NCBI GenBank assembly: GCA_910584725.1
Contig: CAJUBE010000019.1
Location: 1 to 64,000 of the forward strand
Direction of reading: 5' to 3'
Origin: an uncultured Lachnospiraceae bacterium
Lineage (GTDB): Bacteria > Bacillota > Clostridia > Lachnospirales > Lachnospiraceae
DNA: 64,000 nt
Below the pieces are notes generated by a model that had not been told where the DNA came from, did not search any database, and worked only from the letters and a program-made list of their open reading frames with translations. The translations under genes were made by a program, and so were the position numbers. Below are positions 28,438 through 36,001 of the stretch, one piece after another. Position 1 is the stretch's first letter, and every line of letters starts with the position of its first letter.

Positions 28438-29033
28438 TATACAGCCGAAAAAACGAAAGCACGGAGTACATTTACTACCGGGAAGCCACCCGTTCCTATC
28501 CCACCCACACCCATGCGAGTCACCATACAATCGGTCTGATCTCAAGCGGTGCGGTCTGTATTGTCTGTGGCGGTGAGAAGAAGATTTACCGCGAGGGACA
28601 GATTTTCTATATTCCGCCGGACGCACCCCACGCGATAGAGGCGGTGGAAGGCACGACCTACTCCATGATTGCGGTCTGTGTATCAGCGGATGAAATGCCG
28701 GAATTGGAAAACGTGGGTGCACGTGATATAAAGAGGTTAAAAGGACTCATACTGGAAGCGCCGGAGAATGCGTTTTTGATAAAGGATATGGCGCGGACCA
28801 TAAATGTGAGTCCCTATCACATGATCCGGCAGTTTAAAGCGGTCTGCGGTCTGACACCGCATCAGTTTCAGATACAGTGCAGGGTCAGAAAAGCGCAGAG
28901 ACTTCTGGAGGAAGGGAAAAGCGTGACCGAAGCGGCTTATGCCGCAGGTTTTTGCGACCAGAGCCACTTCGACCGCTGCTTTCAAAGAATTGTCAGACTG
29001 ACGCCGGGAGAATACAAGTCCTTCTCACACTAA
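28422..29033 (+). CDS. AraC-family regulator with N-terminal cupin sensor
   Basis: A 203-aa regulator. The N-terminal cupin-like half has HTHASHHTIGLISSGAV and the FYIPPDAPHAIEAV turn. The AraC DNA-binding domain covers about 105-200, with both helix-turn-helices: NVSPYHMIRQFKAVCGLTPH and VTEAAYAAGFCDQSHFDRCF. It is short for the family but complete. Its TAA stop lies inside the inverted tail of structured element copy 2. The convergent cupin gene at 29184-29573 is the nearest candidate partner, though that is only proximity. Confidence 0.85.
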   Translation: MERSIIYSRKNESTEYIYYREATRSYPTHTHASHHTIGLISSGAVCIVCGGEKKIYREGQIFYIPPDAPHAIEAVEGTTYSMIAVCVSADEMPELENVGARDIKRLKGLILEAPENAFLIKDMARTINVSPYHMIRQFKAVCGLTPHQFQIQCRVRKAQRLLEEGKSVTEAAYAAGFCDQSHFDRCFQRIVRLTPGEYKSFSH

Positions 29034-29186
29034 CCGCCATGATTCCGCTCTGCGGAATCTCAAATCTATGCGGAGAATGCCGTATTTCAGGCATTCTCCT
29101 GTGTGAGACGGAGTTGCAATGCAACTCCTAGAACTTCTTCGCGAAGCAGCCTTTGCTGCGAGTGATTAGAAGTACTTCTCACACTA
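29021..29186 (-). repeat. Modular structured element, copy 2 (between AraC and cupin genes)
   Basis: Reverse-strand copy of the element at 18868-19010, identical for the first 40 or so bases after the stop codon. On plus coordinates: stem 3 at 29041-29059, stem 2 at 29073-29098, middle segment at 29101-29108, and an extra palindromic hairpin (GGAGTTGC...GCAACTCC, about 29110-29128) absent from copy 1. The head is at 29177-29184. Head and tail (29023-29030) are both GTGTGAGA on the minus strand, and the middle TCTCACAC can pair perfectly with either. Both flanking stop codons fall in the element. Confidence 0.85.
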
Positions 29187-29573
29187 GCATAAGGCGGGTA
29201 TAAATTTTGCAAAAAGGAACAGCCCCTCCTTATCCGCATTGACTTCATGGGGCACACCGGCGGGCAGGATAGAGATGACGCCGGGTGTGTAAGGAATGGC
29301 GGCGCCGTCATTGACGCAGACGCCGGAGCCTGCGATCACCTCGTGGGTTTCCAACTGGGTTTCGTGGATATGATTCTGAATACTTTTGCCCGGCGCGATG
29401 CGGACAAGGTGATAGCTGAACTGTCCTGCGGTGTCGTTTGCGGTGACAATGTGTTTGAGTTCCACGCCCTCAAAGACGGGGTGCTTTGCCCATGGAAGAT
29501 CTGCAAATGCTGTTGTCGATTCCGGCAGTTTCAGAGATCCGTTGTCAAATGCTTGAAATAATTCATTACTCAT
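29184..29573 (-). CDS. Single-domain cupin protein
   Basis: A 129-aa cupin. The metal-binding motif is IQNHIHETQLETHEVIAGSG (His and Glu ligands present), and the second cupin motif is GVISILPAGVPHEVNADKEG. A strong GGAGG lies before ATG 29573 on the minus strand. The enzymatic or binding role is unknown. The TAG stop is shared with the head of the structured element. An open frame extends further upstream but is not needed, given the clear start. Confidence 0.85.
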   Translation of the reverse strand: MSNELFQAFDNGSLKLPESTTAFADLPWAKHPVFEGVELKHIVTANDTAGQFSYHLVRIAPGKSIQNHIHETQLETHEVIAGSGVCVNDGAAIPYTPGVISILPAGVPHEVNADKEGLFLFAKFIPALC

Positions 29574-29738
29574 CGTTGTGAGCCTCCTTTGTTTTGATAA
29601 ATATATTGTAAGCTGAGAGGGGAACCACGGATTGGATAAAATTGCGCTGTTTATACAAACGGGTGCCAGAGGAACGTATATAAAAACAGGCACAGACATG
29701 ATAATATATTTTGAAAAAGAGTTAAGAGGAGTCAGGTT

Positions 29739-30200
29739 ATGATACGTCGCGCGACAGTTGAGGATGCCTCCAGAATAGCGGAAATTCTGGTGTTTACGAA
29801 ACGTATGAACTATAGAAAGATTTTCCAGAACGATAAGGTGTCTTTCGGGGAAATACAGGTTTATCCGATTGCAAAGGCATATATTGACGATCCGGAAAAA
29901 CTGGAAGGCGTCTGGGTTTACGACGATGAATTTGTCAAGGGCGTGCTGCATATTGCAGGGGACAGAATAGAGGAGCTGTATGTGGATCATTTCTTTGAAA
30001 ACCTTGGGATTGGCGGTGCGCTGATGCGGTTTGCCATAGAAAAGAACTGCAGGTATCTCTGGGTTCTTGAGAAAAACACGGATGCCAGACGGTTTTATGA
30101 AAGATACGGTTTTACAGTAACCGGAAAGAAGCAGTTTCAGGAAGGAACGACGGAATCCATTGTCGAGTTGAAACGGGAATGCGGCATGGAAAAGGGGTGA
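29739..30200 (+). CDS. GNAT N-acetyltransferase
   Basis: A 153-aa GNAT protein starting MIRRATVEDASRIAEILVFT. The acetyl-CoA-binding helix is at VDHFFENLGIGGALMRFAIE (about 87-106), and the C-terminus has EKNTDARRFYERYGFTVTGK, close to YitI/ElaA-like small GNATs. AAGAGGAG precedes ATG 29739. It stands alone between the divergent cupin gene and the chemoreceptor. Confidence 0.85.
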   Translation: MIRRATVEDASRIAEILVFTKRMNYRKIFQNDKVSFGEIQVYPIAKAYIDDPEKLEGVWVYDDEFVKGVLHIAGDRIEELYVDHFFENLGIGGALMRFAIEKNCRYLWVLEKNTDARRFYERYGFTVTGKKQFQEGTTESIVELKRECGMEKG

Positions 30201-30215
30201 CTTGAAAAAACATGT

Positions 30216-30243
30216 TTGTAATTTCTTACGCTTATGATACAAT
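30216..30243 (+). promoter_or_regulatory. Probable promoter for the chemoreceptor gene
   Basis: TTGTAA (30216-30221), a 16-base spacer and TACAAT (30238-30243) lie 78 bp before ATG 30321. I saw no sigma-28-type box of the kind that often drives chemotaxis genes. Confidence 0.45.
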
Positions 30244-30320
30244 AAATGCAGACTATGCAATTCAGACTTGATAAGGGAAAATGTAGTCAATATTATTATT
30301 TTTAAAATGGAGAAAACAGT

Positions 30321-32003
30321 ATGGGAAAAGAACAGACGATTGAGGGAAAAAAGAGCAGAAGAAAGCTGAGGCGTATCGGGAAAAAAGTCGGCAACGTGGT
30401 AGTGATCATGCAGGCAATTTCCGTTGTGCTGGCAGTAGCAGTTTGTGTTAGTATGTACAATTCTCTGGTCAGGAGTATGCAGGAGAAGATTTGTACAAAC
30501 GGCACGAATCTGTTGGCATATGAATTGAGCCGGGTATCGGAGGAGGACGATCTGAATCAGGTGCTGGACGGCTTAAAGAAGCGTCAGGGCTGTGAATTTA
30601 CTATTTTTGACGGCGATACGAGAGCTTACAGCACAGTGACGAAGAACGGGGAACGTGTGGTGGGTACCAAACTGGCATCCAACCTTGTAGACATTGTATT
30701 GAAGCAGGGGCAGTCGTATGTGGGTGAGGCTGAAATTCTGGACGAAACTTACCTGTGCTCTTATGTGCCTACAAAGGGCGCGGACGGAAAGGTTAACGGT
30801 CTGATTTTTGCAGGGATATCCATCGCTGAGGCGGAGGAGGAAACTGCCAGGATTATCAACTATGCCATAGTGATCAGCGTGGCAGTGATTATTGCCTGCA
30901 TTATTTTCCTGACCGGATATTTGAAAAAGCGGGTGTCCGGACCGCTCGGAAAGATCACGCAGGCGGCTGAGAGATTGGAGAAGGGCGAACTGGGACTGGC
31001 TGACGGAAAGCAGGTGCAGATCGGCGTGCGTTCCAATGACGAGATCGGACTGCTGGGAGAGATATTTGAGGGGACGATCAGCAGTCTGCGCGCTTACATA
31101 GGTGAGATCTCAGAAGTGCTTGGCGCGATCGCAAAGGGCGATCTGACACGGGAGACACAGCAGAATTATACGGGAGACTTTTTGGCGATCAAAAAGTCTC
31201 TGGACAGTATTCTGGGCGCATTGAATCAGACGATGGGGCAGTTTGCGGCAAGCGCGGGACATGTGTCCGACGGAGCGGATCAGGTATCCGCCAGCGCGCA
31301 GACGCTTGCGCAGGGCGCGACCGAACAGGCGAGCGCCGTCACGGAAATTTCGACCACGATTGCGGACATATCGGCGGGCGCAAGAGAGACTTCCAATGCG
31401 GCGGAAGAAGTGGGACAGTTTGTCAATCAGGCGGGCGCACAGCTTGGCGTCAGTATAGAGAACGTAAAAGAACTGAGCGCGTCGATGGATCGCATTTCCG
31501 AGGAATCCAAGCAGATCGGTACCATTATTGCGACGATAGAGAATATTGCGTTCCAGATCAACATTCTTTCGCTGAACGCAGCCGTGGAGGCGGCGAGAGC
31601 CGGCGCCGCGGGCAAAGGATTTGCCGTGGTGGCTGAGGAGATCAGCAGTCTTGCGTCGAAATCGGATGAAGCCGCAAAAGCGACGAAAGAGCTGATAGAG
31701 AGTTCCGCCGCGACGATCGTGGAAGGCGGCAAGGCCATGAACAGAGTGACGGAGGCGCTGGGCCGGACAGGCGAGCTCGCCGGAAATGTGACGGTCAAGA
31801 TGGAGCAGGTTGTGGATGCGGTGGAGAAACAGACCGTGGCTATGGAGCAGGTGTCTACCGGCGTCGAGCAGATTTCTGCGGTGGTGGAAAACAACTCCGC
31901 CACCAGTCAGGAGTGTGCGGCGGCCAGCGAGGAGCTGTCTTCTCAGTCCAGTATGCTGATGGAACTGATCAGCTCCTTCCGGCTGAAAAACGGCAGACGT
32001 TGA
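30321..32003 (+). CDS. Methyl-accepting chemotaxis protein with extracytoplasmic Cache-like sensor
   Basis: A 560-aa chemoreceptor. TM1 is at about 24-48 and TM2 at about 185-206, enclosing a single-Cache-like sensor (about 50-180) that includes CEFTIFDGDTRAYSTV. HAMP segments follow (about 207-320), then the signalling domain whose hairpin tip reads ENIAFQINILSLNAAVEAAR plus AGAAGKGFAVVA. The family relays ligand binding to CheA/CheW. No other chemotaxis gene is in the window, so it is an orphan receptor here. Confidence 0.93.
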   Translation: MGKEQTIEGKKSRRKLRRIGKKVGNVVVIMQAISVVLAVAVCVSMYNSLVRSMQEKICTNGTNLLAYELSRVSEEDDLNQVLDGLKKRQGCEFTIFDGDTRAYSTVTKNGERVVGTKLASNLVDIVLKQGQSYVGEAEILDETYLCSYVPTKGADGKVNGLIFAGISIAEAEEETARIINYAIVISVAVIIACIIFLTGYLKKRVSGPLGKITQAAERLEKGELGLADGKQVQIGVRSNDEIGLLGEIFEGTISSLRAYIGEISEVLGAIAKGDLTRETQQNYTGDFLAIKKSLDSILGALNQTMGQFAASAGHVSDGADQVSASAQTLAQGATEQASAVTEISTTIADISAGARETSNAAEEVGQFVNQAGAQLGVSIENVKELSASMDRISEESKQIGTIIATIENIAFQINILSLNAAVEAARAGAAGKGFAVVAEEISSLASKSDEAAKATKELIESSAATIVEGGKAMNRVTEALGRTGELAGNVTVKMEQVVDAVEKQTVAMEQVSTGVEQISAVVENNSATSQECAAASEELSSQSSMLMELISSFRLKNGRR

Positions 32004-32088
32004 TAACCGGCAAGATTTCCCTTTGGTGAAGTGGTGTGCAATGGATCTCGGTCTGCAGGGGGTGAGAGAAGAGATAGGCGGAGGTCTG

Positions 32089-33066
32089 TCAGTTTGCCCA
32101 TGCGATCTGTGGTTCTGTCGCTAAGGGATACGTTTTCAGCGTATCCGTATCGAGATTTTCATGGCGGAGGTCAACGGCGTTAAGCTGGGAGTTGCCGTAG
32201 GTTTTATAGTAATATCTGCCCTTTGTGGCATTCATGCAGCAGACATAGGTGGTGGTGTCGTAAAGCTTTTGGTTAGTTACAACACTGCCGCGGATCATGG
32301 ATACGGAATCCAGAATGTGAAATAATTGGGAGACGCTGCTCATCTCATCTTTTTCGCAGACGGAGTTCATGGAGAGATAAGCCGCCTTGACAAAACGAGA
32401 GGCAGGAGAATAATCACCCGGCAGACCGAAGCTGCCTAAGCCTTGTCCGAATGGGACGAGGCTTTTTATATTGCTGAAACAGTTTTGCGGACAGGATGTT
32501 GTCAGATTCATGTATTGGCACAGGTTTGTGGTCTGGAAGTTAAATCCGGGGTTGTTTGTCAGTACCCCGACAGGGTTGTCATATATTTCCATGCCGTGGA
32601 TGGTGGATTCCAGCACAATGGAGTGCTGTCTGTCGGCAATATGCCAGTGCAGCGGCGCCAGCGGAAGTGAGTCGTTAAAGGGAATATCGACCAGATGCGT
32701 GGCGGACAGAAGCTGTTTTACGTCTGTGATGGAGGCACATTTGGCGCACAGCCACGGGATCAGCTCAAAGGGGGACACATTCTGCTTCACAGGATCTTCC
32801 TTAGGGGGATAGTAGGCATTGTCGGGGAAATTCAGACCGGCGATACATAGTCCTCTCTCATTTACCGCCTCCGCATAGAGTGGGTAACCGTCCCTTACGC
32901 TTGCCATACCGAGCATGGCGTAATGCCTGTGAAGGGTATCGTTTTTGCGGAAAGACAGGGAATAGTTTCTGGGGGTAAAAACTACGTTTTCACCAAAAGA
33001 ATATTCGATATCCATTGTTCGCCCGAAGTAAAAATCCTCGGTATTCATGGCAATACTCGTACACAT
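32089..33066 (-). CDS. Choloylglycine hydrolase family (bile salt hydrolase / penicillin V acylase)
   Basis: A 325-aa Ntn-hydrolase. The nucleophile is Cys2 after Met1 (MCTSIAMNTEDFYFGRTMDI), with R16 and D19 at the expected N-terminal spacing. The family LTNNPGF segment is at about 168-174 and a conserved arginine is in SMIRGSV. The length and the intact catalytic cysteine suggest an active enzyme that deconjugates bile salts. Penicillin V acylases share these residues, so specificity needs a phylogeny. It is convergent with the chemoreceptor and divergent from the two-component genes. Confidence 0.88.
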   Translation of the reverse strand: MCTSIAMNTEDFYFGRTMDIEYSFGENVVFTPRNYSLSFRKNDTLHRHYAMLGMASVRDGYPLYAEAVNERGLCIAGLNFPDNAYYPPKEDPVKQNVSPFELIPWLCAKCASITDVKQLLSATHLVDIPFNDSLPLAPLHWHIADRQHSIVLESTIHGMEIYDNPVGVLTNNPGFNFQTTNLCQYMNLTTSCPQNCFSNIKSLVPFGQGLGSFGLPGDYSPASRFVKAAYLSMNSVCEKDEMSSVSQLFHILDSVSMIRGSVVTNQKLYDTTTYVCCMNATKGRYYYKTYGNSQLNAVDLRHENLDTDTLKTYPLATEPQIAWAN

Positions 33067-33230
33067 AGCGATTCCTCTTTTCTATCGTTAGTATGAGTGT
33101 ATGCAGGCAATTACGGTTATATACGGCATTTGACAAGATAAAAGGCTGGTACGAGGGGGATTGTTTTTACCGCATTTGACGAGTATCATGTAGAAATGGG
33201 AATAGATTTCAGGAAGGGAATGGACAGAAT

Positions 33231-33944
33231 ATGAAACATATTTTTTTTGTGGAAGATGACCTGAGTCTGATCGGCGGCTTAACTTATGCGCTGAAAAAGG
33301 AGGGCTATGAGGTGGAAAATGCCCGCACGGCGGCGGAGGCGGAAACGCTTTGGGCGGAAGGAAAATATGATTTGGTCATACTGGATGTGGCGCTGCCGGA
33401 CGGCACGGGTTTTGCTTTATGCGAAAAAATACGGCAGACCTCCAAGGTGCCGATCATGTTCCTAACCGCGGCGGATGAGGAGACGGACATGATTATGGGG
33501 CTGGATATCGGCGCGGACGACTACATCACAAAGCCTTTTAAGCTCGCCGTATTTTTGTCCAGAATCCATGCGCTGCTCAGGCGGAGCGAAAATTTTATGC
33601 AGGCGGGGGAGGAACTGTCCATGAACGGCATTACGCTTGACATGCGGAGCGGGGAGGCGCGAAAGGGCGGAAAAACGTTGGATCTGACTTCCGGGGAATA
33701 TAAGCTGCTTCGGATGTTTATGGAAAACCCGGACAGGGTGCTCTCGGCGGAGCAGATTCTTGCCGGGCTGTGGGACTGCGATGAGAATTTTATCGAGAAT
33801 AAAACGCTGGCTGTTTATATCCGCAGACTGCGCATGAAGATAGAGGACGATCCCGGCACGCCGGAGAAGATCGTGACCGTCCGGGGGATGGGGTATAAGT
33901 GGAGTACGGGGAGCAGGACCGAAAATAACAGGGGCAGTATGTGA
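33231..33944 (+). CDS. OmpR/PhoB-type response regulator
   Basis: A 237-aa regulator. The receiver starts HIFFVEDDLSLIGGLTYALK (acidic pocket), the phospho-acceptor is in LVILDVALPDG (about D52), and the lysine is in DDYITKPF. The winged-helix output domain covers about 130-228 (LTSGEYKLLRMFMENPDRV). Two copies of GCATTTGAC(A/G)AG (about 33128 and 33171) lie upstream and might be operator half-sites. It overlaps the kinase frame and likely controls the exporter that follows. Confidence 0.92.
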   Translation: MKHIFFVEDDLSLIGGLTYALKKEGYEVENARTAAEAETLWAEGKYDLVILDVALPDGTGFALCEKIRQTSKVPIMFLTAADEETDMIMGLDIGADDYITKPFKLAVFLSRIHALLRRSENFMQAGEELSMNGITLDMRSGEARKGGKTLDLTSGEYKLLRMFMENPDRVLSAEQILAGLWDCDENFIENKTLAVYIRRLRMKIEDDPGTPEKIVTVRGMGYKWSTGSRTENNRGSM

Positions 33945-33970
33945 GAGCGCAAATGTGGAATGGAGAGAAA

Positions 33971-35122
33971 ATGAGAGTGTTTGTAAATCGCAATATAAAA
34001 AAGCTGTTTGTGCGGATGGCGCTGTGCATGACGGCGGTTGTTCTGATATCTGTGCTGCCTGTTGCAGTGAGGATCGGGGGGCCGGCTCCCTGGCGGGATG
34101 ATCTGTTGACAGAGAATATGACGGCTGTGTCGGAAAAACTTGCATTGTCTGTGCCGCTCTGCGCCATGCTTATAGGAGGGGCGGCTCTTATTTTCTGCTA
34201 TCGGTATTTCAGGCAGCAGGACAGGCAGATGGAGGAAGCGGTCGTGCAGATTCGGGCGTTTATTTCCGGCGACAAAGACGCCCGCATTGTCTGCGACGAG
34301 GAGGGGGAGCTTTACCGGCTCTTTCATGAAATCAATTCGCTGGCGGCGATCTTAAACGCGCAGGCGCAGAAGGAAGGGCAGTCGAGGGAGTTTCTCAAAA
34401 ACACCATTTCCGATATTTCCCACCAGTTGAAAACGCCCCTTGCCGCCCTCAATATTTATAACGGCATTATGCAGGAGGAGGCAAAGACAAACGAGCTGCC
34501 AGCCATTCAGGAATTTACGGGATTGTCGGAGCGGGAGCTTGACCGGATTGAGACGCTGGTGCAGAATCTGCTAAAGATTACGAAGTTCGATGCGGGAACG
34601 ATGGTGATAGAGAAACAGCCGGAAAACCTCTCCGAGATTATGGCGGAGGTGAAGAAACGCTTTGCGTTCCGTGCGGGACAGGAGGGAAAACGGATTGTGC
34701 TGGAGGGCGACGAGTCACTGTCTTTTAGGTGCGATCGAAGCTGGATGGCGGAAGCGCTTGACAATCTAGTGAAAAATGCCCTCGATCACACGGAGAGCGG
34801 GGACGGTGTATGGATAACGTGGGGAAAATCTCCGTCCGCCGCCCGCATTACGGTAAAAGACAATGGAAGCGGCATCCATCCGGAGGATTTGCACCATATT
34901 TTCAAGCGCTTTTACCGTAGCAGATACTCGCAGGACACACAGGGAATCGGGCTGGGGCTGTCTTTGGTAAAGGCGGTGGCACAGGCCCACGGAGGCACCG
35001 TTTCGGTGGAAAGCAGGCTTGGGGAGGGGACGACCTTTGTGCTGCTGTTCCCTGCGGTCGGGAACACCGCAGTAAAATCAGGATGCGGCGATTGCGAAGT
35101 ATTCTATGAACCAGAGGCGTAA
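33971..35122 (+). CDS. Sensor histidine kinase of the exporter-linked two-component system
   Basis: A 383-aa HisKA kinase. Two membrane segments (about 13-33 and 65-83) enclose a short extracellular loop, followed by a HAMP-like linker. The H-box is SDISHQLKTPLAALNIY, the N-box LVKNALDHTESG, and the G-boxes include GSGIHPEDL and GIGLGLSLVKAV. I chose ATG 33971, with GGAGAG just before it, over a GTG at 33941. The small sensor loop suggests sensing at the membrane, as with antimicrobial-peptide or exporter-coupled kinases. Confidence 0.9.
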   Translation: MRVFVNRNIKKLFVRMALCMTAVVLISVLPVAVRIGGPAPWRDDLLTENMTAVSEKLALSVPLCAMLIGGAALIFCYRYFRQQDRQMEEAVVQIRAFISGDKDARIVCDEEGELYRLFHEINSLAAILNAQAQKEGQSREFLKNTISDISHQLKTPLAALNIYNGIMQEEAKTNELPAIQEFTGLSERELDRIETLVQNLLKITKFDAGTMVIEKQPENLSEIMAEVKKRFAFRAGQEGKRIVLEGDESLSFRCDRSWMAEALDNLVKNALDHTESGDGVWITWGKSPSAARITVKDNGSGIHPEDLHHIFKRFYRSRYSQDTQGIGLGLSLVKAVAQAHGGTVSVESRLGEGTTFVLLFPAVGNTAVKSGCGDCEVFYEPEA

Positions 35123-35193
35123 GCGCCCGGTTTATTACAAAATTGTAATCTGGATGAAGCCCGGCGGTAGTAATTGAGTGCTATTCTTTCACA

Positions 35194-35281
35194 GGAGATG
35201 AAGAATTTCTATGGCATCGAAAGACGCTGCCCAAGAAATTCTAAATCATCTCCGAGAGAATGCCAAAAGCAGGCATTCTCT
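35194..35281 (+). repeat. Modular structured element, copy 4 (kinase-ABC junction)
   Basis: Stem 1: outer arms GGAGATGA (35194-35201) and TCATCTCC (35246-35253), inner arms AGAATTTCT (35202-35210) and AGAAATTCT (35234-35242). Stem 2: GAGAATGCC (35256-35264) and GGCATTCTC (35272-35280). Stem 3 of the other copies is absent. The arms differ in sequence from copies 1-3 but pair as well. Confidence 0.75.
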
Positions 35282-35317
35282 GCATGATATCAAATTGATC
35301 AGAAAGAGGTGCTTAGA

Positions 35318-36001
35318 GTGAATTTGTTAGAAGTAAGTAAAATCTGCAAGACCTACGGCAGCGGTGAAGCTTCTGTGCAGGCGCTTAAGAACGTCAGCTT
35401 CTCCGTTCCTAAGGGAGAGTATGTGGCGATCGTCGGGGAGTCCGGCTCCGGCAAGAGCACGCTGCTCAACATGATCGGTGCGTTGGATACGCCAACGTCA
35501 GGCAAAGTGTTGATTGACGGCAAGGACACCTTTGCCATGCGGGAGAAAAACCTGACAATTTTCCGCCGCAGAAACATTGGCTTTATCTTTCAGGCATTTA
35601 ACCTGATTCCGGAGCTGACGGTGGAGCAGAATATAATTTTTCCGCTGCTGCTCGATTATCAGAAGCCGGACGGGAACTATCTGGAGGAGCTGCTTAACGT
35701 GCTCAATCTGAAAGACCGCCGGAACCATCTGCCAAGCCAGCTCTCCGGCGGTCAGCAGCAGAGGGTGGCGATCGGGCGCGCGCTGATTACAAGACCGTCC
35801 CTGATTCTAGCGGACGAACCGACGGGAAATCTGGATACCCGCAACAGCAATGACGTGATCGCGCTGTTGCAGGCAGCGTCCCGGAAATATGAACAGACCA
35901 TCATTATGATCACCCACAACCGCATGATCGCCCAGACGGCGGACCGGGTGCTGGAAGTGTCGGACGGCGTGCTGACAGACTTGGGGAGGGCGGCAGAATG
36001 A
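35318..36001 (+). CDS. ABC transporter ATP-binding protein (MacB/LolD-like)
   Basis: A 227-aa ATPase. Walker A is GESGSGKST, the signature LSGGQQQRVAIGRAL, Walker B LILADEPTGNLD, and the H-loop MITHN. MacB/LolD-type ATPases pair with FtsX-fold permeases for mechanotransmission or export. I chose GTG 35318 with AGAGGTG about 6 bases upstream; an in-frame GTG at 35309 is weaker. It overlaps the permease by 4 bp (ATGA), a tight pair. Confidence 0.93.
   Translation: MNLLEVSKICKTYGSGEASVQALKNVSFSVPKGEYVAIVGESGSGKSTLLNMIGALDTPTSGKVLIDGKDTFAMREKNLTIFRRRNIGFIFQAFNLIPELTVEQNIIFPLLLDYQKPDGNYLEELLNVLNLKDRRNHLPSQLSGGQQQRVAIGRALITRPSLILADEPTGNLDTRNSNDVIALLQAASRKYEQTIIMITHNRMIAQTADRVLEVSDGVLTDLGRAAE

Noticed and set aside
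29574..30290. Long minus-strand open frame upstream of the cupin
   Set aside because: It is the antisense of the GNAT gene at 29739-30200; the cupin has its own GGAGG and ATG at 29573.
35194..35281. Simple rho-independent terminators as an explanation of the structured elements
   Set aside because: The hairpins lack U-runs, sit inside co-directional gene groups, and share sequence between unrelated loci.
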